Source: Diphasiastrum complanatum (taxonomy: Eukaryota; Streptophyta; Lycopodiopsida; Lycopodiales; Lycopodiaceae). From it: a DNA stretch of 64,000 nt. Below the pieces are notes generated by a model. The model did no database searches. It worked only from the letters and a program-made list of their open reading frames with translations, and was not told where the DNA came from. Shown in pieces: positions 32,401 to 43,430 of this stretch (positions are counted from its first letter, which is position 1; each line of letters opens with the position of its first letter). The position numbers were made by a program, and so were the translations under genes. The DNA lies in the NCBI GenBank assembly GCA_029204225.1, contig CM055108.1, forward strand, positions 20,963,644 through 21,027,643, written 5' to 3'.

Positions 32401-33980
32401 TCACTTGGCCATCAGTAACCAGCAAAGTGCCTTCTTCTTTATCTCTGGTTCTGCACCTGAAGACTGAACATATTTGTATAGCACCTTCGACTTTTGAGGC
32501 TTTGGGCAGTCTGTAGCAAGATGTCCTTCTCCCGAGCAATTTGAACATAACGGGACATAGTCGATTGGTTGGCGAGGCTCCGGGCAATCGGGTGAATAAT
32601 GCGCTCCACAGTTATAACAGTTACCTGCCAGCTTCTTCAGTGGTAAATTAACTGGTGCATAAACAATCTTCTGATTTGAATTTACTGTCCGAACAGGTAC
32701 AAAGTGCTTTGGTCCAAATTTTGGTTTGGGCTGCAACGCTGGTGCAGATGATCCTTGAACATAACAATAATGCTCCTCTGGATTTGTTTCATAAACATAT
32801 AAAACATCTCTGTCTGCACTCTCAACATAAGAAACTTGTTTAACTTTACATTCATGGTTAGAGTGACCTGGAGCTCTACATCTTGTACACTAGATATTTG
32901 GATCAAAAGAAGGTGTCTTCTGTCGCTTAATTGATACTTCAGATATATGTACCTTTAATTCTTACATTTGCTTCAACAGATCTGAAATATTCTTCTTCCA
33001 AACTTTGTCAGCCTTTGAAGATAGTTCCTTGGAAGGCTTGGTCTTCTTTTTCATCTTTTTCTCCTTCTTGTGGTTCTTATCATCTTTGGAAGAATTTGAG
33101 CTCTCTGTGTCGGAATCAGTACTGGAACTTGATGACTTCAAGCGATCGGATGAATCCTCTTTCGAGCTTGAATCATCAGACTAAGATGATGACTTCTTCT
33201 TTGTCTTCTTGCTGGAACAATGCTTTCGAGCAATCTTTGACATTTCGTAATTCTCTGCTATTGCAATAACTTCGTCCAAGGTATTCATGGGTCCTTGTCA
33301 GCATAGTACCTGTCAATCTTACTTGACAGCCCTACAAGATACCATTCTATCTGCATTGCAATAGGATAAACATCCACCAATTTTTCAATTAAGTTTTTTA
33401 TCTTCTGGGTGTACCTTCTCAATGGCTCCTTCTCTTTCTTTTGAACATAGTTCAGTCGTGCAAGAACTTGGGTAGAGTAACCAATCTCGCAAAATTGGGT
33501 GAGAAAGGCTTGTCTCAACAGGTCCCAAGTATTAACGGCTACACGATCCATTTGGTTGTTCCAAATTTGGGCTTGTTTCCATAGCAGACTAAAGAATATA
33601 TGTAATTTGTCTGCATTCATTCCCTCACTATTGGAAACAACGATGGATTCAAAGTGGGAGATATAGCTATCAGTGTCATCTGAAGAGGTTCCTTTAAAGT
33701 AATCATACTTAAGTTTTGAGCTAAAATTGAATCATGGTTTAGGTGGGTCCATTTCTGGCTCAGGGTTGGGTTCAGGATCTGGATCAAGATCAGGATTGGG
33801 ATCTAAATTTGGATTTGGATTTGGATCAGTATTTGATTCTGATTCAGGATTAGCAAAAGTCTCAAGAAGTTTAAGTTCAGGTTTTGTTTCAATTTTATCG
33901 AGTAAGTTATTAAAATAAACGTTAGCTTCCTGATAATTGGCAAAAGGTGATGTGTCATGCTAAAAGGCTTGTTGAAGGCT
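32401..33980 (-). pseudogene. Gypsy gag with three zinc knuckles and a dipeptide-repeat N-terminus
   Basis: The retrotrans_gag core is at 33285-33620: LHIFFSLLWKQAQIWNNQM, LRQAFLTQFCEIGY, and VQKKEKEPLRRYTQKIKNLIEKL. Three knuckles follow: CTRCRAPGHSNHEC (about 32880), CYNCGAHYSPDC (about 32620, two residues short between Cys and His) and CSNCSGEGHLATDC (about 32540). Before the core, 33735-33865 encodes a run of Asp-Pro, Asn-Pro and Glu-Pro dipeptides. Frameshifts separate the blocks. It is the 5'-most coding part of the element, about 130 bp downstream of the primer site. Confidence 0.88.
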
Positions 33981-34105
33981 TTTGAAAAAGTTCTCACGAT
34001 GGCTTCGGTATCTTTCCAAATGCTCGACTCTAGAACTGTTCAACTGCTTCCTGCAATTGGCATTCATCTTTAACTGACAAACATCTAAATCCAACAGATT
34101 AGCAA

Positions 34106-34123
34106 TCCACGGCAACGACGCCA
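34106..34123 (-). promoter_or_regulatory. Gypsy primer binding site
   Basis: The minus strand reads TGGCGTCGTTGCCGTGGA. It differs at two positions from the common plant gypsy primer site TGGCGCCGTTGCCGGGGA. It lies in the right place, between gag and a non-coding LTR-like stretch. Confidence 0.8.
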
Positions 34124-34590
34124 AAAATAAGCATATGTCGTGTTATACTTATCTTAATTGTAAGGATATGTAGTATAAAAGATTGTCGTTCTCCAAAGAG
34201 ACTGCTTAATGTTGTGATTTTAGATGTTTTTAACTCATTTATTGTTCTTGGATTAAAAGCTGGTTGTCAACGGACATTTAAGAGTATTGGCGACCAATAT
34301 CACCGATTAGGATGTGGTTTCAAACATACAAAAGTGAAAGGTATTGATGTCGACTAATCTTATATCGTACGTGTTATATTATTGATTAGTGTATCCAACT
34401 TATCGGCCAGACCGATATATCGGTCTGTGGAGGTCTGTCACATCACATAAACTAAGGCAGAGTAACATGCAAATGTCTCAGTACAATCCAAATGTAGTAG
34501 ACTATCTTCAACAATAGAAAGTGCTCATTCTCAAGAACGACTGACTACTAAATTAAACTGCATGAGAATCCATATGCAAATTTCAGAGCA
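34124..34590 (-). repeat. Probable gypsy 5' LTR
   Basis: This non-coding AT-rich sequence sits directly outside the primer site. It contains a perfect 20-bp palindrome at 34408-34427. The outer end is not defined because copia sequence begins at about 34591. The partner LTR was not found. Confidence 0.5.
34408..34427. repeat. Perfect 20-bp palindrome
   Basis: CAGACCGATATATCGGTCTG is identical to its reverse complement. It lies in the presumed gypsy LTR, about 280 bp from the primer site, and could be a dimeric protein site or a cruciform. Confidence 0.97.
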
Positions 34591-35110
34591 TTGATTCACA
34601 ACAACACAGAGCAAGCTTTAGAATGTGTAAGTCTGGATATATGTCAGTGTAATGTAATAGTAATTCTGAATGTTAACATCACAATTAAGTTCCAAGCAAT
34701 CGATTATTCGATCACACGAGATATTTTTGTTGGATATAGTGAGGTTAGTAAAGCCTACAAGGTTTACATTCCTTCTACTAACAAAGTGATTGTTGGTAGA
34801 GATGTCATCTTTGATGAGGGGAACATTCCTAAAGTCTCTTCAACATGATTGATAAAGTTGTGGATGGATCTAACATTCTTGATGTTGATGTAAAGGATCC
34901 TACTTTGGATGGCGATGATGATGGATCTTCATTAAGTCAAAAGCCAAGGAGAACATCAAGGGAAAGACAAGTACCTTCAAGGCTCACATATGATAAAAAG
35001 ACTAAGCAAGTAGTTTCTGGAAATTATGTTGCTTTTCTAACCTCTTTTGATGACCCTACAAGTGTAGATGAAGCAAGGAAAGAAGAGGATTGGATCCAAG
35101 GAATGGATCT
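34591..35110 (+). pseudogene. Copia family A-like end of integrase and start of RT
   Basis: The C-terminal part of integrase is seen: DIFVGYSEVSKAYKVYIP and VIVGRDVIFDEG. The proline/serine linker follows (QKPRRTSRERQVPSRLTYD), then the RT N-terminus up to W.QGMDLEYQTLMKNET. The first domain lies in a different frame, joined at about 34845. RT stops there and ORF X copy 2 follows in the same frame. Confidence 0.85.
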
Positions 35111-35714
35111 TGAGTATCAAACTCTTATGAAGAATGAAACATCTTTTGGAGGATCTTTTTGTATAGATGATTCTATACAAGTGGATGGATGTTATTTTCC
35201 TATAAAATTAAGTAATGGATCTGGAGAAAAAAGTTTGCTCAATGACTTTGATGATCAAGTTGATGATCAAGAGGTTGATCTCAAAGGGCTTCAACTAGTC
35301 AAAAGGGAAAATGGCAATTTGGAACTAGTCAAGAGCATCAAAGGAGAGCCAATTGGCAAAGATGTTATGGATCTATTTTTGCAGCTTATTGAAGACTCAA
35401 GTAAGGTCAAAGGAGCAGCAAGAAAGTGTTGTTCAAGTTTATTTTACCTAAACAACAAGCATTTTCATGTGGATGTGTGCAAATTGTCAAGATGTGGTAA
35501 AACTAGCTACGTTGGTGAACGTCATTTTGATGTTGGGTTTGTACTAGCATTCTTGGCTGGTTTTGTTGATGGAAATGAATCTATTGGAGGCTCATTATAT
35601 CACTCATTCATGGTCAAGTCATCAAGGTATGATGGTATCTTATGGCAAGATGGAGATGGAGGCTCATGGAGTGTCATGGTGGATACATGGCAACAAAGGA
35701 CAAAGAAAGAGTAG
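35111..35714 (+). pseudogene. Accessory ORF X, copy 2 (in frame with copia pol)
   Basis: A single frame runs from the copia linker and RT start (34845) straight into about 200 codons of ORF X, ending with a normal stop at 35714. Blocks shared with copy 1 are DQEVDL, LELVKSIKGE, DLFLQLIEDSSKVKGAARKC, FHVDVCKLS, and near the end QDGDGGSW. An RNase H remnant of copia type follows (35783-35965). X therefore sits where the palm and thumb of RT should be. I cannot name the family. Confidence 0.65.
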
Positions 35715-35782
35715 ACATGCAAGAAAATGTTGATCACTCACATTTATTATTTGTTTGCTGTATTTTTCCATAGATTTCAGAG

Positions 35783-35965
35783 TTGGAAGCATGGAGGAAT
35801 CATCTCATTTACATTCTATGTGATTCTTCATGTCATATTGAAATGATATTGCAACATTTTGTGAGGGTGCAAGTCATTGCACAGGAGGTGGGGCTTCAAC
35901 ATGTGTCCTCAAGGGAATGTGTAGCTGATATCACACCAAAGCATTGGAAAATAACTTGTTCATGA
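35783..35965 (+). pseudogene. Copia RNase H C-terminal remnant
   Basis: HIEMILQHFVRVQVIAQE and LQHVSSRECVADITPKH match the copia RNase H block normally written HIEIRYHFVRE, then ADIFTKPL. It is followed within 60 bp by a polypurine tract and LTR start. It shows that the element, although without most of RT, kept both pol ends. Confidence 0.75.
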
Positions 35966-36024
35966 AGCATAGGACTTTACTTGTAGTGTTATCAAAGTCC
36001 ATGTTAAAACTAGTCAAAGAAGGG

Positions 36025-36660
36025 TGTGAAAGATTCAACTAGTTTGGTCATATTTGCTATATTTCCATATTTGGCAAATTGATGCCAACCTTGTTTAGAT
36101 TTAGAGTTTGACTTTTCAAAGTTTATTAGTCTGAATTTCATTTGAATAAACACTTTTTGAAAGTGTGGGAAAGTTAGAAGTCAAGTTTGAGTAGATTCAA
36201 ATTTGAATATTGGGTACTTTGAATCTAGACCCAAAAATAGTAGGGCTGGAGAGAAAGAACCAAGGGGCCGAATAGGGTTTGGACCTGTTATAGAAGGATG
36301 TTACTCATGGAGAGACATATCCTCTCTCTTATCTATCTCCTTTCATGCTTATACATGGTTCTCTTGGGTTCTACTATCCATTGGTGCACTATACTTGTGA
36401 TTGCATGCAATTCTATGAGTAGAGTGATCTATATTTGTTGTTTTTGGATCCACACATGTGAAATACAGTAGCTTGTTGGTTTTGTTTGGACAACAATAGT
36501 ACATTATCATTTGATTTATGTTTGATCAAGTTCTATTGGAGTTTGCATTTCATTTTGTGTGTAGATGCTGATTTTTCTACATTGGTGAGATTGGTAGGAT
36601 ATCTTCGTTTGTAACCCAAGATCTTTTTGTAGATTGGATCATAAATGATCTGAAATCCTT
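36025..36660 (+). repeat. 3' LTR of copia A-like element
   Basis: The polypurine tract CAAAGAAGGG (36015-36024) is followed by TGTGAAAGATTC. The LTR carries the CACATGTGAAA word at about 36453, as in the other family A LTRs. The right boundary (about 36600-36660) is uncertain. Confidence 0.65.
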
Positions 36661-36699
36661 CAAAAAGGCATCATGTGTAGCTTATCCTTATGTTTGACA

Positions 36700-36825
36700 C
36701 TTCATTTCTTTCCATGTCTTCTCTATCGATTGGAGTTATCAGAGTCTGAACTAGTGCTTTCACTATTGTCAACTCTTTTGATATCATCGACGCAGATTGC
36801 TTGAAAAGACATGTACTTGTGGGAT
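36700..36825. repeat. Dispersed repeat, second copy
   Basis: This is homologous to 12040-12160 (see there). It is directly followed by copia protease sequence, suggesting it belongs to the gag-protease linker of some copia element. Confidence 0.6.
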
Positions 36826-36845
36826 CTTTGTCCTTGAAGGTGTAG

Positions 36846-37215
36846 ATGGCATCCACAACACCAACTTCAAGTAAGGATAACTCCAAGGATATATGGTGGA
36901 TTGATAGTGGGGCTAGCTCCCACATGTCTCATCAAAAGGAATATTTGTCTACCTTACTCTTATATAATGACTCTAAAAAGTTCATATTCACTGCAAGTGA
37001 CCAAGAGTGTAAGATAGTAAACATAGGATCTATTCCATTATCGCTTGGATTTTCAAAAAGAATAGATCTTGATAATGTTCTTTATGCACCATCCATCACA
37101 AAAAACTTGTTGAGTGTTGGACAACTCATGGATAGTGGATTAGGTGTACACTTCAAGCATGGTATTTGTTCCATAATGAAGAATGATAGGTGCATTGTTA
37201 ATGAAATTAAGCACA
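36846..37215 (+). pseudogene. Copia family A protease and GAG-pre-integrase fragment
   Basis: DIWWIDSGASSHMSHQKEY is the protease active site. VLYAPSITKNLLSVGQLMDSG is the GAG-pre-integrase block. It matches the minus-strand copy at 2558-3300 closely but lacks the 56-bp duplication. The match ends at about 37215, and 37216-37380 is unassigned. Confidence 0.9.
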
Positions 37216-37935
37216 GAAGATTATGTTAAAATTCACAATCTAGTTTGGACCATGTTTGGTCACATGCATTGTAATTGGCAAGATGGCCATATTAATAGAT
37301 GCCACACATGCCAAATGGCATCAGGTGATTTTCAAAAGTCTTATTATACATCCTACATTGTAAAGTCACCTTTGAAATAAGGCCAAAGAGTGCTTAGATA
37401 GGGTAGAGATAAAATAGGAGCAAAAAATAGTATGCTTTTCATTGTTTTTGAATCTCGAGATAAAAGACCCTAATTAGGGTGGATACAATGATCAATTAGG
37501 TTGGATGTTAGGTTTAAGGTATGAAAAGTACATAGAAGCCCAAAAATGCTTAGATCTGAGCTACTAATGTATAAATATGTGATGGTTTCTTCATCAATTC
37601 ATGAGTAAAAAATTGGTTTTCAATCTACCAATGTTGGTGGTGATCTAGATGTTTGATATTTGCTATTTGTATAGAGTAATTTGAGTTTGTGAGATTGACT
37701 TGGAAGTTCAGGTACTGTACTCTACCTATGGCAGTCCATAATTTCACACGTGTGAAGGAAACTGCATGAATTTGAGTTTTCAAGTGGAGTTCAAGCCAAT
37801 GTGAAGCTAGGAAACACTAAATTGTCTGGTGTTTTAGCTATAGGATCTCAATTGGATCCATTCAAGGTGCTTTCTCCATCATTTCAAAGGCTTATTAGAG
37901 TTTATTTGTTGCATTTTCAATAGACTATTCAAGTT
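37216..37935. other. Non-coding, with a fragment of family A-like LTR
   Basis: A TTTCACACGTGTGAA word at about 37741 and the sequence after it resemble the inner end of family A LTRs. No gene is supported. Confidence 0.45.
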
Positions 37936-38873
37936 TGAAGAAACAAAGTGTTTCTGAACACAAAGCCTTGCTAGCTTACAGCCCCTCAACACGAAACACG
38001 ACGAGTTTCGCGAACACGAAAGTCAACGAAGACGATGACGAGCATCTTTGCAAACTCGAACATCTGAAGATACAAAACACGAAGAGTTTCGTGAACACGA
38101 AAGTCAACGAAGACGAAGACCAATGGTTTGCGAACACAAATGATCCACGAACGAGATTCCCTTGTGGTCCTATACGAGAGAAAGGCGAACGAGGTAAACA
38201 AAACCAACTATGGAAACGAAACCTATTTTGTCCTCACGCTCCAAGGAGTACCACCAGAGATCACGCAAGTACCAGAAGTACAGATGTCTGACCTGATGAC
38301 ATGACATCAGCAGATACTCCCTAGGTCACGGCTAGACTGCCATTCTTGTAATTCTCTGGTTAGTTGTAGATGGTTAATCACTCTAATCTTAGATTTGCAT
38401 AGAGAGACTGTACTTACAATATAAAACTTGGCATATATCAATAGGATACACAATGTGTAACCAAGCAAGAAAGAAAAACAAGAAGTAGTCTGACACTAGT
38501 AAGCAATCAAGATGAACACAGACAAAAACTTTGTCTGCGTGCGAGAAGACAATTCTGTCTAGGATCAGATCTAATTGTCCGCTAGTAAAGCGAGACTACT
38601 GCTTGTGAGAGAGCCGTGCTTCTCTCACGCCAATGCACTGCGTGGATTCGCATGCAGTGCCCTGAAGAAATCAAAGAAAATCAATATAGATTATTTTTTT
38701 GGTTGTGTTTGATCTTGGATGTCAAATGCTTATGCTGTTTACTTTAATATGTCTGAGTTTTCTTGTTCCCTTGTTGAATTTAGCACCTTGGTTGAAATGA
38801 AGTTGAATGCTATATTAATTTTATGAATGTAGATCAGTAGTACCTGACTACCCTCTAGAGGATTGTAGGCTCA
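37936..38873 (+). repeat. 5' LTR of copia family C, 3'-truncated
   Basis: It starts TGAAGAAACAAAGTG, as does the LTR at 42284, and matches it to about 38873. There it jumps straight into a zinc-knuckle coding sequence. The last 140 bp or so of the LTR, the primer site and most of gag are deleted. It contains a CGAACACGAAAGTC-rich segment present twice (about 37994 and 38077). Confidence 0.9.
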
Positions 38874-41800
38874 ATCCCAAGATTGAGTATATCCATTGCC
38901 ATAAGAAGGGTCATGCGGCCATGGATTGTCGCCAGAACCCAAGAAACAGATCAGCACAGAACAGACAGGAGAACGAAAATAGTTCTTCCTATGTTGAGGA
39001 GCCAGAGAGCTCGAAGATAGATGAAGAAAGAACAAACAAAAACTGTTCGACCGCTTACATCTGTGAAGATGTGCGTGCAGCATCAACGTCGGACATGCAC
39101 GAGGTGATCCTGGATTTGGGAGCCACCTCGCACTTTGTGACATCAAGACGAATCATGTTTGATTTTAGAAGTGTAGATCCCTCAAGATTCATAGTTCTTG
39201 GAGATGGATCCAGACATCAAGTGAACGGTATTGGTTCACTCTGGCTCAACACCAACAACAGAGATAGATGACTCAAAGAAGTTCTATTCGTGCCAAGTCT
39301 GCAGCAAGACTTGCTCTTTGTAGCAAGAATAGCAGATGCAGGGACGCGTGTGACGTTTTCTAACGAAGCATGCAACATGATTGATGCCAACACCAGCGCT
39401 CTCATTGCTCAATGTAGAATGAAAGGGAACCTATATCATCTGAAGGTATGCCTACTTGAAAATCAGGTACATCAGACTCATGACGACTCGCCAGACACTC
39501 TGTGGTACAGAAGACTCTGCCAAATAAACTCAATGGCATTCTACCAAGCAAGTCATCATAGAGCAATAACAAGGGTCAGCATCTCGAATGCAACCAATTC
39601 GGCCACCTGTGATGCATGTTTGAAAGGCAAGATGTCACGCACACCATTTGTCAAAGACTCCTACAGAATAACAAAGATTCTGGAGCTGGTGCACTCTGAC
39701 ATCTGCGGTCCATTCAACGTGATCTCAATAGGAGGTTCAAAATATTATATAGCCTTCATTGATGACTATAGCAAGTTTGCCAGAGTGTATTTTACTCAGA
39801 ATAAATCTGAAGCACTTGATAAATTCACAGAATATGTGAATTGGACTGAGAGATGCACAGGCAGCAAGGTGAAGCAAATTAGAACAGATCGAGGTGGCGA
39901 ATATATCTCGAATCGCTTCATTGACTTCTGCAATGATCATGGCATCATTCACAGAAGAACTGCAGCCTACACACCACAACACAATGGTGTTGCTGAACGA
40001 AAGAACAAGACCCTAATGGAAGTAGCCAGATGCATGATGGCCTATTCGAAGGCTCCAAGGGCACTGTGAGATGAAGCAGTAGCTACAGCCGCATACATCC
40101 AGAACATGATAGGTAAATCTGGTGTTCCTCACACAACACCACATGAGCTACGGTGGGGTAGAAAGCCCAACCTGTCTCATGTCAGAATATTTGGCTATGC
40201 AGCATATGCACATATTCCTGATAAGCTTCGCAAGAAGCTTGATGAGAAAGCCGAGCAAGTATTTCTGGTAGGTTATGACAATAATTCGTCATACTACAAA
40301 ATCTACATGCTAGACACGAACACTGAAAAAATAGTGAGGGATGTCAAATTCGATGAGAGCAGGACAATGGCCAACGAAGACCCTGTTAGCTATGAAGTTC
40401 TGGAAAGACAGTACTATGACCTGATGCCAATGTCAGAGGGAGCAGAGGACGAACACAAAAAAAAAGATTTTCGAGTCGTCTCCCATTCGAGCGACGAATT
40501 AGACGAAGAAAGATTCGAGAGGCAGCCTGTCGTCGCAGTTTCTGTAAACCAAGGTGGTTCCGGACCAAGCAGAGCAAACAAGAGCAAAGGCATAGCTATT
40601 CTGGGAGGATCTCCCAGGAGTTCGACAAGAACACAAAGAGCGCCAGCAAGATTTGTGCCAGGCAGCTCAGCCTTCACATCAGAAGAATTCTGCGGGTTCA
40701 GTGGCGAACCACAGACATTCGAGGAGGTGATTGAAGGTCCAGAAAAAGACAAATGTTTCCAAGCCATGAATAAAGAGATGGAATCCATGAGAAAGAACTA
40801 GGTATGGACGTTGGAGCCATTACCTCATAAGCAAAAGACTGTCAAATGCAAATGAGTTTTCAAACTCAAATATGGACCAGACGGGAGTGTGAAGAAATAC
40901 AAGGCAAGACTGGTAGTGAAGGGTTTCTCCCAGAGATACGACATTGACTATTCTGAAACCTTCTCTCCTGTCATCAAACATTCGTCCCTACAACTGTTGT
41001 TCGAATATGCAGCAGCTTATGACCTCAGAATCCACATTGTGGATGAGAAGATAGCCTTCTTGCATGGCGAATTAGATGAAGAAGTCTACATAGATCAACC
41101 CCCGGGATTTGTCTCGAATTAACTTCCTGACTATGTATGCAGAATGCATAGAAGCATCTACGATCTGAAGCAATCAGCCCGACAATGGTACAAGAAGAAG
41201 GATCAGGCCTTGAAATCATTGGGATTTAAGCCTTTGTTGGTTGACTCTAGTGTGTATGTCAGAGTTACAGATGGGCAGATCATCATAGTGGCTGTATATG
41301 TAGACGACACTCTGATACTTTGCAGGAGTGAGCGACTAATTGTTGAAGTAAAGACAGACATCTCGAAACATTTCGAGATAGTGGATCTGGGAGAGGCCAC
41401 GTGTTACCTAGGCTTACAAATTGAAAGGAACTATGAGGGAGGCAAGTTATACCTTCACCAGTCCAGATACACCCAGAAGATCCTAGAAGACTTTGGGATG
41501 CTGAACTGCAAAGGAGCGAACACTCCAATGCTTGCGAAAACAATGCTAAAAAATGATGACTGTCCAAAGACAGAGGAAGAAAGAGAACAGATGCACCTCA
41601 CTCCCTACAGAAAGCTGATAGGTTCACTGATGTACCTTGTAGACAATACACATCCTGACATTGCTTATGCAATATTCAGGATGAGCCAATTCTGCACGAA
41701 TCCAGGCTCGACACATTGGAAGATTGCGAAACAAATTTTGCAATATCTTCAATTAACGAGGGATTATGGCCTGTGTTATTGTCATGGTGCAGGTCTCAGG

Positions 41801-42240
41801 ATACTTTCCTACAACGACGCTAGTTGGGCATCTCACAGGGACGACTATAAAAGCATTTAAGGAGAATGCACCATTGCATCAGGAGCAGTAGTTCTCTAGG
41901 TCAGCAAGAAACAGACCATTGTAACCCAGTCGTCCTGCGAAACAGAGTCGGTAGCAGTAGCAAGATGGCCAACGAAATAATTTGGCTAAGGCAGTTCCTA
42001 GACGAATTGGGTGAAACAAGGAACGAGCCACTGGTCTTGCAGATGGACAACACCTCTGCAATACACCTCACGAAGGATCTCGTGTTCCATTCCAAGACAA
42101 AACACATTGCGATCAAGTATCACTGGATCAGAGATCTGATTGAGAAGAAGATGATGCAGACCACCTTCATTGGAATGAAAAATATGGTTGCTAATATCTT
42201 CACAAAGGCTTTGCACAAAGGACTCTTTGAGAGGCAAAGG
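38874..42240 (+). pseudogene. Copia family C gag-pol, one frame with nonsense codons
   Basis: Domains in order: zinc knuckle HCHKKGHAAMDC with its first Cys replaced by Tyr (about 38895), protease LDLGATSHFV (Ser replaced by Leu, 39115), GAG-pre-integrase, integrase (HSDICGPF, RTDRGGEYIS, PQHNGVAERKNKTL), RT (VVKGFSQ, VAVYVDDTL with the catalytic Asp pair), and RNase H (DNTSAIHLT, KHIAIKYHWIRD, ANIFTKAL). From 38921 to about 41950 all ORFs share one frame, separated by stops at 39269, 40067, 40799, 40853, 41120, 41858 and 41897. A single frameshift occurs near 41955. This is the best-preserved retroelement here, with an element span of 37936-43231. Confidence 0.93.
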
Positions 42241-42273
42241 AGTAGTCTCAAGATCATAAGGCTACCATGCTTT

Positions 42274-42283
42274 GAGAGGGAGC
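42274..42283 (+). promoter_or_regulatory. Polypurine tract of copia family C
   Basis: GAGAGGGAGC immediately precedes the 3' LTR. This is the plus-strand priming site used in reverse transcription. Confidence 0.8.
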
Positions 42284-43231
42284 TGAAGAAACAAAGTGTT
42301 TTTGAACACAAAGCCTTGCTAGCTTACAGACCCTCGACACGAAACACGACGAGTTTCGCGAACACAAAAGTCAACTAAGATGATGACGAGCATCTTCGCG
42401 AACTCGAACATCTGAAGACATGAAACACGAAGATTTTGTGAACACGAAAGTCAATGAAGACGAAGACCAACGGTTCGCGAACACGAACGATCCATGAACG
42501 AGATTCCCTTGTGGTTCTATATGAGAGAAAGACGAACGAGGTAAACGAAATCTATTCTGTCCTCACGCTACAAGGAGTACCACCAGAGATCATGCAAGTA
42601 CCAGAAGTACAGAGATCTGATTTGATGGCATGACGTCAGCAGATACTCCCTAGGTCATGGCTAAACTGCCATTCTTGTAATTCTCTAGTTAGTTGTAGAT
42701 AGTTAATCACTCTAATCTTAGATTTGTATAGAGAGACTGTACTCAAACAAAAACTCCACTTGTGTGCGAGAAGACAATTATGTCTAGGACTAGAAGATCC
42801 AATTGTCCGCTAGTAAAGCGAGACTACTGCTCATGAGAGAGCCGTGATTATCTCACGCCAACTCACTGCATGGATTCGCATGTAGTGCCCTGAAATCAGA
42901 GAAAGTCAATATAGAATATTTTTTTGGTTGTGTCTAATCTTGGATGTCGAATGCTTATGCTATTTATTTTAATATGTATGAGTTTTCTTGTTCCCTTGTT
43001 GAATTTCGCACCTTGGTTGAAATGAAGTCGAATGCTATATTAATTTTATGAACGTAGATCAGTAGTACTTGACTACCCTCTGGAGGATTGTAGGAATGTT
43101 TCAACTGGCAGTGTGCAGCGAACGCATCTGAACTCCATCCGAATCTCGAAAGAGAATCGTGAATGTTTTTGTGAATTTTTCTTCTCACAATTCTCATCAT
43201 TCGTATCGGAGCACCGCTCGACTCCCATCAG
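42284..43231 (+). repeat. 3' LTR of copia family C (948 bp)
   Basis: This is a complete LTR, from TGAAGAAAC after the polypurine tract to CCCATCA just before TGGTATAAGAGC. It is longer than the left LTR because that one is truncated. Unusually, its right end is followed by a primer-site-like sequence (43233-43244), as if another internal region began there. Confidence 0.88.
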
Positions 43232-43232
43232 T

Positions 43233-43244
43233 GGTATAAGAGCG
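43233..43244 (+). promoter_or_regulatory. Primer-site-like sequence after the 3' LTR
   Basis: TGGTATAAGAGC differs by one base from the copia primer site and is 1 bp from the LTR end. A primer site belongs downstream of a 5' LTR, so here this LTR also acted as, or recombined with, a 5' LTR. Confidence 0.75.
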
Positions 43245-43261
43245 CTGACTCGATTTTCCCA

Positions 43262-43430
43262 TCAAAGTTGTATGCTAATGTTGTCATTGGAAGTGTGAGC
43301 ATGTCAAGGGAGGAGCATTCTCAAGTGGAGTTGTGGCACAAAAGGCTAAACTACAAAGCTATGGAGTCCATGATTTTGAAGGAGCTAGCACTCGGGCTTC
43401 CCAAATTCATATCAAAATCTGACCTATCCT
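43262..43430 (+). pseudogene. Short copia family A GAG-pre-integrase piece
   Basis: ANVVIGSVSMSREE, QVELWHKRL and YKAMESMILKELALGLPK match 2730-2870 on the minus strand. It is only 170 bp long, bounded on the left by the primer-like site of family C and on the right by unassigned sequence. Confidence 0.8.
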
